DNA from: Rhodamnia argentea
Taxonomy: Eukaryota > Streptophyta > Magnoliopsida > Myrtales > Myrtaceae
Direction: 5' to 3'
DNA length: 64,000 bases
NCBI RefSeq assembly: GCF_020921035.1
Contig: NC_063151.1
Location: 6,076,001-6,140,000, forward strand
Shown: piece by piece, positions 29,851-42,342 of the stretch
How the letters are laid out: each line of letters starts with the position of its first letter
Position numbering within the stretch: position 1 is the stretch's first letter
The notes under the pieces: generated by a model
Seen by the model: the letters and a program-made list of their open reading frames with translations, nothing else
Told to the model about the DNA's origin: nothing
The model's database searches: none
Position numbers and translations under genes: made by a program

Positions 29851-31841
29851 TCATTCTCTCTTTTTGCTGGAATCATCTTTGTATGGTTCCACACTGTATG
29901 CATACTGCTGAAAAGCAGAAAATAAGACCATCTCTATGCACACCAATGCATTCTGAAGTGCCTCCTCTATATGCTCCACATCCAGCCAGAAATGATGAGA
30001 CCGAATTATGCCCAGCGCTGCAAGAACATCAAGTGCCACGCCCTGCAGGATCCATTGCAAAAGCTATCATTGAATTGATGCCCAACACACAATTGCACGT
30101 ACATCATGTAAAAATCACCCTGGTTCTGTATCTTTGCAATATGGCCTATTATCATAAAAAGACGAACTTTTTGAAAAGCAAAGAGCGCAGGTTTTTGGAA
30201 CTTCTCAGGGACATGAGCATATAGCCTTACGAGAAAAGTTTACTCAATATAAATATCATAGGAATTTTGAGATGTGGGGGAGAAAATTAAACGGAAAATA
30301 AAAACAATAGGCAGTGGTAGAAAAAGCAGAACTTGCATCCGTTTGGCTCATCCCGCATTCACCAAGATAACTGGATAACCGTATGGCTATTTAAGCTTAC
30401 CTGCCAAAAGCAGAAAAATACTATCCCCTTGATGCACAAGAACTTGGCAAGAGGCTTGTGCGGTTCCAACTCCTTGGAGAAGACATGGTAGAAAAGCACA
30501 AGAGAATACAAAGCGAGCGAGACTGAAATGTTCAGAACAATAGTAAATGTCCAGCTGAGCCAGGTCGAATATATTCCAAAGAGTTGAAGAGCGATCATTA
30601 GGATGGAGCACAAAGGACGAATCACCACAAACTGCCATGTCCAGTACTTAAGAAGCTTTAATGTCCTGTGATTCAAACGAACTGTCCTGGGCTGCAATAG
30701 TTGAATTGAACCATGAGTTAAACTCGAGTTTTTTTAAACATATCTCAAAGACTCAAGACTGTAGAGAAATAGAAAACAGTACTATTGCCTGAATTAGTGT
30801 AATCATTACGTAACAAACCTTCTTGCTCAAGGGCATGATCAGTGGTCTCATGAATATGTTGCCACTTAAAGTCTACCTTTATGTCGGGAACATTTTCTCA
30901 TTGTCACTACATCAACATGTCATGCATGCTATTTGAGAGCATTTAGGTTGATAAATTAACCCATCAAGAGCTGCACTTCAAATAAAGAAGGCTGCTACAC
31001 TCATCTTCATAACTGTTCAGAAGTTAAATAGGATGTAATCATATAGGTGGGATATATATGTAATTTGATTAATTGAAGATTTGAGCTCATGGGACCTCTT
31101 CCAAGAATTAGGTGTTTAGAAAAAACCTTCAAGATTTCCAACAAATTTCTCGGGACAGATACCTAGACATCCAATAAAACGGAATGATGAGTGAAGGACA
31201 TGCATGTGCCACTTGACTGATGTGAATTTCCCCAGCCACACTGAATGTTCCTGAAGGTGCAACATGTAGCCATGCAGACATTCATAAAGTAAACCAAGAA
31301 GAAAATATGTATGAACTCTACCTGGAAGAGTGTCATTGGGAATGAATGGTGAATCTCTCTCCCTTTAATTTCATCTGGGACTATGTTTTTGCTAATGGAT
31401 ATGTTCAAGTAGCTATATAAAAGAGCCAAGAACTTTGCAATCACCTGCACGTGATAGGCACAAACGCTCAACTCATCTAGATGACTTTCACCACCTGTAT
31501 GAGTCATTTTCCAGTAACGCAACATATTGTGATGGAGTAATCCATATCTACAAATGAATTGGAGTATGTGGCTTCAAATATCACGTCCTTACCAGAGCTT
31601 CATAACATTCCTTTATTGAATCCAAGAATGTGAAAAATGCTTTGCTTCCTTGATAGTCTAACAAACCAACATACGAGTCAATAGCATATATAGGGGCCAT
31701 AAGGATGATGATGATTATGGCCTTCTGCTCCTTTGGCTTCTTCCAATGGAAGAAATGCTCAGAAAGAAGCTGAACAGAAAAGTGCGTCGTGAGCATCACA
31801 CAGATTGTGGAACCGAGAAGAGTCAGCTGTCCAGGATTCAT
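29851..31841 (-). CDS. DUF300/LAZ1-family membrane protein (OST-alpha-like)
   Basis: Exons complement(31593-31841), (31322-31444), (30401-30691) and (29851-30042) are all in phase 0 and give 284 residues. The start is MNPGQLTLLGSTICVMLTTH in ACAACAATGA context. Several membrane spans are visible: about 8-28, 41-62, two or three in 125-221 (KYWTWQFVVIRPLCSILMIA, SWTFTIVLNISVSLALYSL, FLCIKGIVFFCFWQG), then LDVLAALGIIRSHHFW. Family hallmarks are the KECYEALVIAKFLAL junction, the FPMTLF motif and HIEEALQN near the end. Length and a short polar tail match the Arabidopsis At1g11200 type (295 residues) rather than the longer LAZ1 proteins. The family is related to organic solute transporter alpha. 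Plant LAZ1 proteins sit in tonoplast/plasma membrane and affect brassinosteroid signalling and cell death. The role of this short type is unclear. A 5' UTR intron acceptor (GGCAG|GTGTTATCAG, near 31883) is likely. Confidence 0.93.
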
Positions 31842-34118
31842 TGTTGTGGTTGTTTGTTTTACTTGAGTAAAGCTGATAACACCTGCCAAATGGCATAAAA
31901 TTCTGGAGACATTAGCCCAATACAACCAACGGATCGGATATCAGCCTAAGTTTTCTAGTGTATTTATAATCTTATTCCAAACCATACTAAAAGGAAACAA
32001 AGCCCGGAATTACAACCTCAATACAATGACAAGATTCACGAGAATGCCACGTACTAAGAGACGATGACAACAGCCACTCAATTTTCGTGGAACTGGGGAC
32101 TGTTTATTCTCTTTTACGAACAATTAGATCCACTTCAGACCCGAGCGGTTGTGAATTGAAAGAACTGATGCGAGTAGCATTCCTTGATTCCCAAGACTCA
32201 CCAAGCGACCTCAGCAAAAGAAAAGTTGCACACTCCCACAATCAACTGAACGAAGAGAAAGCACAAAAAAAAAAAAAAAAAAAAAAGCAAACTTCGAGCT
32301 TTGTTAGATCAGCTCTTGTCAAAGACTAAACCTAAGACTCCCTCCCGCGACGACGCGATCGATGTATTTCTCAAGTATGCAGTTAGTATTTCCAACGAGC
32401 CAGGGAACATGAATCGGACATGAACAACATCGACCCTGTTCGTACTACTACCAGCTTATCGTCGAACAAACGAGGAAGAATCGAAAAGCAGAGAACTTTC
32501 ACAACTCCTCGCTAATCGAAGTAAAGAACACTTGCCAGGAGCGAGGCACAGTCGCGTCTCGAGTTCGATGGAGCTTCAGCCTGCGATCATCGAATTGAAG
32601 TGAGACGCGAAATGACGAAAGCGACAATGCCGACGGTGGCTCTGTGTCCGTACATCCTGCAATTTTTCTTTTTGGTTCCTTTTAGTTTTAGGCAATTATC
32701 CAAAGTAAGACGACCAACGTTGTTTTTACATTTAGGTTTTGTTTGGCAAAAAATAAAACATTTAAAAAATATTTTATTAAAAAAATTATTTTTATCACTT
32801 AAAATAATTAATATACATATTTTTATTATTGATAATAATTTAAATCTGAATATTTTTGTATACATAAAAATATTTTTCGTTTATTTATTTTTACAAGTGG
32901 TTATTTTAAGAAAATATGTCTCAAACCATTCATTTTTCTCAAAATAATGGACCATTGAAAACTAATTCTCCTTAATTCACATATAATTGTATTAAGTATT
33001 TTTAAAAATAAAAAAAAATGCAAAACACAATTACCAAATGAAAGTCACGCCCAGTATACATATTTGCTAGAATAATAACCATCACTAAATCAAATAATCG
33101 TTATGCCTAGCATGATATAACTAATTATTAGCTACATCGAAACTAATAGGATTTAAGGAAGTTGAAATTCATAAATTTGTTCCCAAAATCAAAGACATGT
33201 GGATAGATGCTCTTAAAGGATTGTTCGGTGAATCGTCACACATATACGTAAAATTGTGTTATGGATGGGCTTGTCATCTCACTATAGAAAATTTCTCAGA
33301 AGACACATTTACTGGGTATAGCAGCATTAGGATAATTTCTCTCAAACGATTGCTTTAAGAGATTTTCCTAAATTAATAATCTCAACTTATACATTGTATC
33401 GCGACACGACAAATAATAAGCCATTGCAGTTCGTATCAAATCATGGATACCTTCAATTTTCAAAAGGCTACTTTCTCCTTAAATTATTTAACAAGAGTTT
33501 CGAGGAGATTTAGTTATAGAATGCTTTAGAGAAAGACCCTCTCACAAACAAAAGCTGCTGCCATTTCAATGGAAAGTATAAGTCTCCCTCAAAACACTAA
33601 TCACTAAGCAAGTTCGCAGCAGAATCAGAGAGACAGAGACATATACACTGGACTCACGAAGAAAGAGCATTCTGTAACCGAGATTTCTCTCACCAATCCA
33701 TCAAAATCGTGAAAAGTCAACCATCTCTTCAGCATCAGCTATTCATCACTTTTACAAACAACATCCAAAGGTGTACACACAATTGCACTTTGCAGAGACA
33801 AAAAGGCCAGAGAAAAGCACAAAACGACTACAGTGAAGCCCGATAAGGACGAACGGGTGTCCCAAAGTCCAGCAAAATTTTCCTCCTCCTCTGCAAATGC
33901 GAGTAATACATTGTTTGAGCTACTCCACAACACATCACATACACATCCTTCGGTCATTACTTCTTGGGTCATTACTTCTCCGAAACGGCCAACTCAAAAA
34001 ATTGTTCAGCAGACCTAATCAGTGTCCTTCAGACTGCAATAAATTTTGGTATGTCCTATTGATAAATGAAATCCTTGCCAAATCTAAGCAAAAAAATTGA
34101 CAAGGGACCAAGGACTAG
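31842..34118. other. spacer: leader of the DUF300 gene, 3' region of the LDL2-like gene
   Basis: Contains an A run (about 32266-32287), the probable upstream leader exon of the DUF300 gene near 32500-32600, and very AT-rich MITE-like sequence at about 32740-32960. From 33392 onward it is the left part of the segmental duplication, with the LDL2-like 3' UTR. Confidence 0.45.
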
Positions 34119-36557
34119 CTAGGTATGTACATTGTACTTATATCCATAGAAAAGACGATTCTTGCCCCTAAGTCTCCGGGCACTGGCAATGCTACTAATC
34201 AAGGAGTTAGCAATATTTCCAACCGCACTAAGCCCCATTAACTTCAGATAGAGTGTCTTAGTCAAGTATGATAATCTGCTGTCATCTCCCCCACTCATTA
34301 ATTGCAGGTCCTTAGCCTCTTCACGAGTCAATATTGTGTAGAGTGGCAATGGTCCATTAGTAGAGTGCTCATGGAAGCTATCTAAATTGCCACGCAAACT
34401 GAATTTATTACTGTCAAAGTTAACTCTCAATATGGCCATTGATTTTGGGTCATCATTTGAAGGATCGAAAATGACCATGAAATTCCCAAATGCTAATTCA
34501 GGCTTCAGGAACAAATCCACTAGCAAATCACTGCTTGGCCCGATATTTCTATGCACAAACTTTCTTGGAGTGGTTTCCCAATCCCTGGCAGCACGAGAAA
34601 TGTGTGAAGCTTCTTTCAACCCACTCAAGAAGGCACCATGCATGCTGGCTGGGTACTGCCTACTTGTGGCTTCCCCAGCGAAAAAAAGCCGGTTACCCAC
34701 ATTCTCTCCAAGAACGTCATAATCGCTACCAGATGAGTTCACTCTTATATGGGAATATGAGCCACAAGAAAGGGGATCGCTTCCCCATCTTGTACATATC
34801 GATTGTATGGGGTCAGGCACGTCAATGCCTTTCGGATGATATATACCTGTAACAACCAAAAATAACATCTAAAATAAGAATCGGCCCCAAAAAACAATAT
34901 AAAACAACATGATGGACATGGATTATTCTGAATGAACGGATTGAAAAGAAAAGTCCTACAGTTCTTATCTTTTAGAAAGATCAGAAGCATAAAAATAACC
35001 TAGGCAAATAAAAGCCCTTAAAGATACTTAAATACCTCTGAGTATGCTCAAAACATGACTAAGTGATGTGCATGGATCCATGTATTCAAATGCTTGGGCA
35101 GCTTCTCCGGCCACAAGTGCAATAAGTACAGGACCACCTGAAACCGTGTGATAACTATAGAACAGAAAGAACTCTCCACGGTTTTGGCCCTCTTCACTGA
35201 GACAACCAAATGTGTCCAGATCTTCTCCCCAGAAAACATGAGGAAAAACCATCGCGACTTTATTTAATAATCCAAAACCCAACCTTTCAATTGCTTCAAG
35301 CTTCCTTAGAGGTAATTCTGGCTCAAATTTTATGGTTCGTTTCTTCAAAACACCAAGCGGTACAGTGCATAGGACTGCATCTGCTTGGAACACTTGATCC
35401 CCAGCAATTACCTCAACCCCATCCTCGTTATATCTTATCATATTGACAATCTTGTTATAGAAAATGGGGACTCCTTCACTCAAAGCTTTTACCAACCTCC
35501 CATTCCCTCCGGCAAGAAAGCAATGATCGCCACTCATTTCATAAGGATCATCCTGATCCCAGTATGCTGCCGACAAATTTGAAAGACATCCAGCATTGGC
35601 ATATTCCAAGTTTGCAAAGTGCCAGTCAAGAAGTTGCATTTCCTCTCTGCTTCTCGCCACACCAAACAATTGCCTCAGCGTCTCCAAGACAGCGCCCAAA
35701 GAGATATCATGCGCAAAACCACGCTTTATTTGTCTCAATTCCATGACCTTGTCCAGCAATCTGTTAAAAATAAACTCAACCTTGGAATCGGTTTTCTCAT
35801 CAACAGGTGTGCCATCAGGTTTATACAAAGGGCATTTATCTCTGACCTTATGAAGAGGAATAGAGAGTTGCCTAGCAAGAACCCCAAGAGGATTAGCATG
35901 AATTCCTGTGATCACACTGCCACCTAGATCCACAGCTGCGAAATCGCCCTTTTGACCCATCTTTTGAGTATAGACTCTACCCCCGGGCCTATTTCTACCC
36001 TCTAGAACAAGCACCTTGAAACCAAAAGAGAGGAGCTGTCTCGCTGCTGCAAGCCCAGCAAGTCCTGCACCCACGATTATAACAGACCCTTCAACAACCT
36101 CTAAGGGCATTGGTGGCAAGATCCCATAGTTGATATACCCATTGGATAAAAGGAAATCATAGGCTGAGCCAATCAAGTGCTCGTACTCACTACTAACGGT
36201 CTCTCTTATCCTATCTTTCGACATCCACATCCTTACATTATTCCTCCACTTAGCCAGTATATGGTTCCTCACAACGATGTAGTCATTTTGCTCTTTGCCA
36301 CCCAATTGCCTCACCACTCCAGCCCGGATCTCCTCTTCGAGCAACGCATCAATCGGGAAGCCAAGAGAGATAGCCATCATGGCCTCAGTTTCGGTCTCTT
36401 TCTCCAAATCCTCCCTTGTCCTGTTCCTTTTCCTCGGGCTACTGCCCAAGTGCGTATCTATGAACTCATCAATCAAGTTCTCGTTGTAATTCTTCAGACC
36501 TGCTTTCTTTCTCAACGAACGCTTAGGAACTAAACCATCAGATAATATTCCGTCCAT
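34119..36557 (-). CDS. LDL2: lysine-specific histone demethylase, LDL2 type
   Basis: Two exons, complement(35036-36557) and complement(34119-34846), give 749 residues (Arabidopsis LDL2 is 746). The ATG chosen is that of MDGILSDGLVPKRSLRKKAG. A basic N-terminus is followed by a SWIRM domain (about 62-148, LGFPIDALLEEEIRAGVVR ... VRNHILAKW). Next is the amine-oxidase domain with the FAD dinucleotide motif GAGLAG (163-168) and GGRVYT (192-197), the catalytic-site lysine K433 in GLLNKVAMVF, and the C-terminal FAD motif NRLFFAGEATSRQYPASMHG. No tower insertion is present, as in plant homologues. It should remove H3K4me1/2 with FAD and oxygen in the nucleus. LDL1/LDL2 act with FLD in repressing FLC and other genes. 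The intron (34847-35035) splits G508. A decayed copy of the 3' part lies at 41545-42342. Confidence 0.96.
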
Positions 36558-36591
36558 CTTTGCCACCAGTTAACCGCGATCTCCCCTCACC

Positions 36592-36996
36592 CTATTGAAA
36601 AAAGATCTCTTTGGGATCCCACTCATTATCTCCATTGCGCGAACATTGAACGGGCAATCTTTTCCAAACAGACACCGAGAATGCACCAAAAGAACCACTC
36701 CCCAGCCTTTTCCATTTCAAAATGCAGCCTTCACAATCTTGGAGACAATCCACATTATCCCAGCATGTCACGTACAGAGTCAAACCCAACAAACTCCATA
36801 AATCATCAAATACTCAACAAAACCGCACTGTAATAATGGGAAAACGTCGAATCGCTCCAATGCGCCTTCATCTCCAACGAGGCTCAACAAACCTCCATTC
36901 TTCAAAATATTGAGATTTAACGAAACCGGAATGCGAATCACCAAACTTCTTCATGCAAGAAAGACGCAAGGACACAAGAATTGGGGAATCACTCAC
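36592..36996 (-). promoter_or_regulatory. 5' UTR intron of the LDL2-like gene
   Basis: Donor CAAG|GTGAGT (36996-36995) and acceptor TTTTTTCAATAG| (36592) remove 405 bases of leader. The spliced leader would contain a four-codon upstream frame, MAQG then stop, that spans the junction: its ATG is at 37006-37004 and its stop lies just inside the second exon. This is inferred from splice motifs. Confidence 0.55.
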
Positions 36997-37053
36997 CTTG
37001 GGCCATATTCAGTGGGAAATTAGGTAAAATTTTGGCCGAACTGCCAGGTGCGA

Positions 37054-37063
37054 GTTAGGGTTT
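37054..37063 (-). promoter_or_regulatory. telo-box upstream of the LDL2-like gene
   Basis: On the minus strand it reads AAACCCTAAC, the plant telo-box, about 50 bases upstream of the first leader exon's ATG. Telo-boxes are common near start sites of growth-related plant genes and can recruit TRB proteins and Polycomb. The functional role here is inference. Confidence 0.5.
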
Positions 37064-38469
37064 ATCGAGGGGAAACGAGTTGACTCAGCTAAAATCGAAA
37101 ATTGGCTTGGAGGAAACTGAAGGATTCATGTGGGCCGACTAATATCTATGAAGTGGGCCTCAATGAATGGGAATGCATTCTTTCTTGATTTCATGTTGGG
37201 CCAATTAAAGAAACAAAATCCAATTAGATCATTGCCTTTTTTTTTTTTTTTTTTTTTTCCTATCCAATCCAAGCAAGATTATTTCCTAAGTTCATTACTC
37301 ATTCCATTAAATATGGTGAGGTAAAAATTGAAAAAAAGGAAATTGGTGCAGTTATCATTTCAAATTGATAACAAACCCACTGATCAAACTATCTCTTAAG
37401 TTTCGATGTGCAACCGATAAGATAATTCGAAAATCGGGTATCTTGCGTGATGAAAAGCGAGCAAATGATTTTACATTCAAATGTAAAATCGGTTAGGGAA
37501 CATATCACAAGGATAATATGACTTGTACTACGTCATTCGTGTAATTAATCAATAAAGGACCTCCAAACCATGAAATTAATTAAATTTTTGATTTGTCAAT
37601 AACACGGGGTTTTTAAGCTAGTAATTAATCTAGTGATTGGATAAATGGAATTTGATCTAAGTCAACTTGGTCTTTGCCTTTGAATATACCAAATTCATAT
37701 CTTCCAAATTTTAGCATTAATAGGCCGTTAATCACCACCCGTCATTTTAATAACGTGACATGAGAAAATCCTTCTGCATGATATAGAAGTGGGTTTGTTG
37801 AATAATAATATGGTAATGCATTAAGTGGACTATTCTTCTATGATATATCTTCATTTTCTTTTGGGGGGATTTTGGAAGGCTTGATCTAAGTTTTGAGCGC
37901 ACATGTGGTACGACTTGTGAAAGTCAACTACAGCTAGGACAAATGACTAATCACGGGCTCAACAACTTGTAATTCTAAAATAAAGAGAGAGCGAATTGAA
38001 TTGGATGCGATGGGGGTGATACATTTCGAACGGTCGGTTCATCACGGAAGATAGAAACCATACACGCCTAGAAGTGGAGCTTGCACAAGCTGAGGGCGTT
38101 GAGTAGACTGTAAGGTGTGTGTTTCTCTCGGCCACGGTCTGGCCTCGAAGCAGTGTTTTGGCCCGGTTGCTTGCTTGGCCGGAAAGGTCACGAGGCATGT
38201 GACCGCCCCTCCGCGCCGTCTTCTCTTGCGTTGTAAGCCACATAATCAGACGCCAGAAATCTGTAGTAGCGTGAGAGATGAGCATTATGCAAGCCCCAAG
38301 GCATTGACCCAGATCCTAAAATTGCACCTCTGTCCTAAAAGTATTCAAGCCCACCGACAGTCACATGTTCCTGAATTCCAAGTGATATCTTAGACTATTT
38401 CGAGCTTGGATTCGCCGAAGTTAGGCAAGACAGATCCAAGACAGCGCCACTTGTGGCTAGACGAAACTC

Positions 38470-38476
38470 TATAAAT
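38470..38476 (+). promoter_or_regulatory. TATA box of the root-cap protein gene
   Basis: TATAAAT in the context CTCTATAAATGGC, 93 bases before the ATG at 38563, which fits a leader of about 60 bases. Confidence 0.65.
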
Positions 38477-38562
38477 GGCGCAGAGCAGAACATAGTACAG
38501 GCATTGGGGAGTTGAGTTCCGACCGAAGCATCTTCCTCTTTCCATAATCAAAGCGAAGCGAG

Positions 38563-39833
38563 ATGAAGTTGTCGAGAATCTATGGCTTTCTTGCCACCGT
38601 GTTGCTGATTGTGTGTGGTTTGGCACGAGTCCATGGAGCCACCATTTCATGCCTTAGCAGAGGCAGTCCATGCTTCCTCAAGAAGATGACTTGCCCTGAT
38701 GAATGTCCCTCCAATTCACCCAGCAATTCTAAGGCCAAGGTCTGCTACGTCAACTGCAATTCGCCAATCTGCAAGCCCGAGTGCAAGAGTAATGTCACTT
38801 TCCTAGACCTCTCTCGATCCTCTAGCACTTCACATGTCATCTCTTTTCGGCAATCGAATGCTGCACATTTGGTAGCCTGATGGTATTGTTTAGTGTTTCA
38901 TTAGTCTGATGCTATTCTAGATTTGTGCTCTTGTTTCAAATGTATGCAATAAGGAACGTGAAAGTTTCTTTTAGCACTTGCCAAGATCATTTACTTCTAT
39001 TTGGTAACTTTACTATGTTTTCCGCGTTAATGGTTGCAGACAAGAAACCAAACTGCAATGCTCCAGGTGCTGCATGCTTGGACCCCAGGTTCATCGGTGG
39101 AGACGGCATCGTCTTCTACTTCCACGGCAAGAGCGATGAGCATTTCAGCTTAGTCTCTGATCGGTATATTCAGATCAATGCCCATTTCATTGGCCTCCGG
39201 CCTGCCAGCCGGCCCCGAGACTACACGTGGATCCAAGCCCTCGGAGTTCTCTCAGGCTCTGAGAGCTTTTCTATCGAGGCCATCCGAGCTGCCAAATGGG
39301 ACTCCGAGATGGATCATCTAAGGTTCTCTTACAATGGGAATGAACTAACCGTGCCAGAGGTAACTCCCTCCACTTGGCATTCCCCTGAAGGTCACTTCAG
39401 GGTAGAGAGATCGACAAGCAAGAACAGTGTCGCGATCACTATCCAAGGGGTTGCGGAGATTTCAGTCAATGTCGTGCCTGTGACAAAAGAAGACGATCGG
39501 ATCCATAACTACCAAATTCCTTCTGATGACTGCTTTGCTCACTTGGAAGTGCAATTCAGGTTCTTTGGCCTCTCTCCAAAGGTCGAGGGAGTGCTCGGCA
39601 GGACGTACCAGCCCAATTTTGAGAACCAGGCAAAGCCGGGGGTCGCGATGCCGGTCGTGGGTGGAGAGGACAGGTACAGGACTTCGTCACTCCTCTCGGC
39701 GGATTGCGCAGCTTGCATCTTCTCTCCACTCACGCACCTTGATCAAAAGCGGGATTCGATGGGGATGGAGCATAGTATTCTGGACTGCACTGGGGGTGCT
39801 ACTAGTGGGAACGGCATCATGTGCAGGAGATGA
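38563..39833 (+). CDS. secreted root-cap domain protein (LEA-like)
   Basis: Exons 38563-38788 and 39040-39833 give 339 residues. The donor AAGA|GTAATG and acceptor TTGCAG join as ECK-NKKPNCNAPG. The N-terminus MKLSRIYGFLATVLLIVCGL is a signal peptide with likely cleavage near A26. A Cys-rich segment (about 29-90: CLSRGSPC, CPDEC, CYVNC, CKPEC, NCNAPGAAC) is followed by the root-cap domain (Pfam Root_cap, formerly LEA-like), with DPRFIGGDGIVFYFHGKSDE, the FSLVSD motif, SPKVEGVLGRTYQPNF, and the terminal PVVGGEDRYRTSSLLSADC. Family members are extracellular, many of them root- or pollen-expressed, with unknown biochemistry. The gene is divergent from the LDL2-like demethylase, and both were copied together (see 41545-42690). 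No truncation is seen. Confidence 0.92.
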
Positions 39834-40646
39834 TTGTGGGCCTTTGAGTTTGCTTGGTCAGAAACGATCAATCAAGAAAAGTTTCAATAAGCTTTAGCGA
39901 ATAACAAGGTGGTTTGGTTTCTCGTTGCCCCTGCCAAAATTTCAATGTTTCTGATGTAGTTCCAGAGCTCTTCTGAGTCCGACAAGAGTTTTGTTTTTCA
40001 GTGTGTCCGAGATCAACTGAATTGAAAGAATCGACTTTTTATCTTTCTACAATAGTAGACCCACCTTGCAAAATTGAGCACAGTCCATTTTCCCGCAGGA
40101 TTGCTTCGACTTTGTCGTGTATCATCTATTGACATCGTTAGAAGTTGCGAAAGACTCATAAATTAGTGCCCGCCAAGCGAAAAAAGCAACCTATCGTACC
40201 AGTCTTCCTAGGTCGGCGGCTAAAGCACCCCTTCATCCTCATTTCCATACGTACCATCAAAGAGAGAAATCTTATTAATTGTTGTCCCGAGTTTTTATCG
40301 ATCGGCCATTTCATTTGATAAGAGTTTCATTTATCTTAACCCCCAATAAAGAGCAAATCTTGCATGCATTCAACACAAGTGAGCTCACTCTATCTTGAAT
40401 CAAGTAAATTCCTTATTGACTTTTTTAAATACTTAACGGCTAAGATGAAGTGAACTCACATGATCTAGGCGATACATGGATTGTTTGCGATAAACAATAA
40501 CCACGTGATCTAGTAAGAGGGCTTCAGTGGGATTTCTTAGTATCTCTGGCTTAAAGTTATTCTATTACATCAATGGTTATGTGGCTATGTATGGGTCATT
40601 GTGTGCTCAAATGCATGATTCACTCGTGCTAGAACCATGTGCATTG
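39834..40646. other. 3' region of the root-cap gene, right part of duplication unit 1
   Basis: Non-coding. It aligns in order with 42700-44351 (for example AGACCCACCTTGCAAAATTG against AGACCCAACTTGCAAAACTG). The plus frame starting at 40527 is not supported by the copy. Confidence 0.6.
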
Positions 40647-40943
40647 TGTAACGGCCCAGAGGCTTTTAAAGCAAAATTTTGTGAGGAATTGTCCAAAATA
40701 ACCGAAGGAACCTCAAAATTTTTATGGACCTTTCTTGAGTACTCTAAAACCTTGTTGAGGGTAATATAGAAAATGTACACAAGGGCGTTCTAGAGTATTC
40801 TTCGGGGTAGATTGGAAAATATATCTATATTCTAGAGACTTCTCATCAATCTCCGCCATTGGATTGGGTTGGAGATCAAATGGTTGTAATTAGAGGTGTT
40901 CTTGTATTAATAGGGATCCACTCCTTTAGAGAGGCCTCTTACA
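40647..40943. repeat. possible solo LTR at the duplication junction
   Basis: This sequence begins TGTAACGGCCC and ends CTCTTACA, is absent from the matching places in both duplication units, and lies exactly between them. The TGTAA/TTACA ends are inverted, as in an LTR. The flanking CATTG (left) and ACTG-containing right flank do not make a clean 5-bp duplication, so the assignment is tentative. If an LTR, it is a fossil remnant with no coding part. Confidence 0.35.
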
Positions 40944-41544
40944 CTGTACGGCGACATGACAAAGGATATGTTGAGAAATGCCACACCGCAGCTCGTATCA
41001 AATCCTCCTTATAAGTATACCTTCAATTTTCAAAAGAAAGGTTGTGATTTGAAAATTATAGTACTTTCTCATTAAATTATAATACATATAATGGACATTA
41101 ACAAGTCATGAAGAAAGAGCGTTCTGTGATGGAGATTTTGCTCGCCTAATCATCAAAATTGTGATAATTCAACCATCTCTTCATCATCATCTATTCATCG
41201 CTTTTACAAAACATCCAAAAGTATACAAAAAATTGCATTTTGTGGAGATAAAAAAAGCCAGAGAAAAGCACAAAAGCGCCTACTATAAACCTGATCAGGA
41301 CAAACGGGTGCCCCGAGAGTACAATCAAATTTTCCTCCTTCCGTGTGAATGCGAGTAATACATTGTTTGAGCTACTCCACAACACATCACATACACATTT
41401 TTCAGTCTTTGAAATCGGCCATGATCAGATGCAAAAAAATTGTTCAGCAAATCAATCACCTAATTGTCTGCAATAAATTTTGGTGTCTTGTAAAGGAAAT
41501 CCTAAAGAAAAAAATTGATAGGGTACCAAGGGCCAACTAAGTAT

Positions 41545-42342
41545 GTACATCTCTTATGTCCACAGGAAAGACGATTCTTACGCCTAACTCTCCCTCAGTC
41601 ATTAATTGCAGGTCCCCTCTTCACGCGGTCCACTAGTAGAGTACTCATGAAAGCTATCTAAATTGCCAGGCAAACATTTTCTTACTATCAAAGTTGACTC
41701 TCAATATGGTCATTAATTTTGGGCCAAGGATTGAAAATGACCGTGAAATTCCCAAATGCTAAATCAAGCTTAAGGAACAAATCTACCACCAAATTGTTGT
41801 TTGGCCGATATTTCCGTGCACAAACTTTCTTGGAGTGGTTTCCAATCCCTGACAGTACGAAAAATGTGTGAAGCTTCTTTCAAGCCACTCAAGAAAGCAC
41901 CATGCATGCTGGCTGGGTACCACTTAATTGTGGCTTCCCAGCAAAAAAAAGCTGGTTCCCACACTCTCCAAGTATGTCATAATCGCTACCAGGCGAGTTC
42001 ACTCTTATATGGGAATATGAACCAAAAAGGAATTGGGACCGCCTCCCCATCTTGTACATATTGATTGTATGGGCTCAGTCACATCAATATCTTTCGGATT
42101 TCTGAGCAAACAGATTGAAAAGAAAAGCCCTATGGTTCGTCCTTTAAAAAAATTAGCTACATAAAAATAAGCTAGGCAAGTCAAAACCCACTCAAAGTAC
42201 CTTTGAGTATGCTCAACATATGACTGAAGTAAAGTGTGTAGATCGACGTATTCGAATGGTTGGCAGCTTCTCTCGCCACAAGTGCAACAAGTATGAACCA
42301 CCTGAAACTGTGCGATAACTACATAATAGAAAGAACTCTTCA
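41545..42342 (-). pseudogene. decayed 3' copy of the LDL2-like gene
   Basis: This corresponds to 34119 to about 35180 of the intact gene. Matches include the minus-strand reading of HGAFLSGLKEASHI and DPIQSICTRWG. Frames are broken by small indels, the SWIRM and FAD-binding halves are absent, and it ends abruptly at the junction with root-cap sequence. It cannot make an oxidase. Confidence 0.9.

Larger units (their letters stand above)
36997..38562. other. divergent promoter region, LDL2-like / root-cap genes
   Basis: About 1.55 kb between the two divergent genes. It holds a telo-box near the demethylase leader, a T run at 37241-37259, and a TATA box for the root-cap gene. No further gene is seen. 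A short ATG-initiated plus-strand frame at 38115-38393 is unlike known proteins. Confidence 0.55.
33392..40646. repeat. segmental tandem duplication, unit 1
   Basis: About 7.25 kb carrying the LDL2-like gene, the root-cap gene and flanks. Its left edge CATTGTATCGCGACACGACA is matched at the junction after 40943, and its right edge GTGCATTG (ending 40646) matches CTCATTG at 44345-44351. Order and orientation of all matched segments are kept in unit 2 (40944-44351). Both edges carry CATTG, which suggests a microhomology joint. Confidence 0.85.

Noticed and set aside
32740-32960. AT-rich MITE similar to 47565-47796
   Set aside because: Shared words such as AAAATATTTT are present but neither inverted ends nor target duplications could be placed.
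40527-40769. 80-codon frame after the root-cap gene
   Set aside because: The matching part of the second duplication unit does not keep the frame, and its right part runs into the LTR-like sequence.
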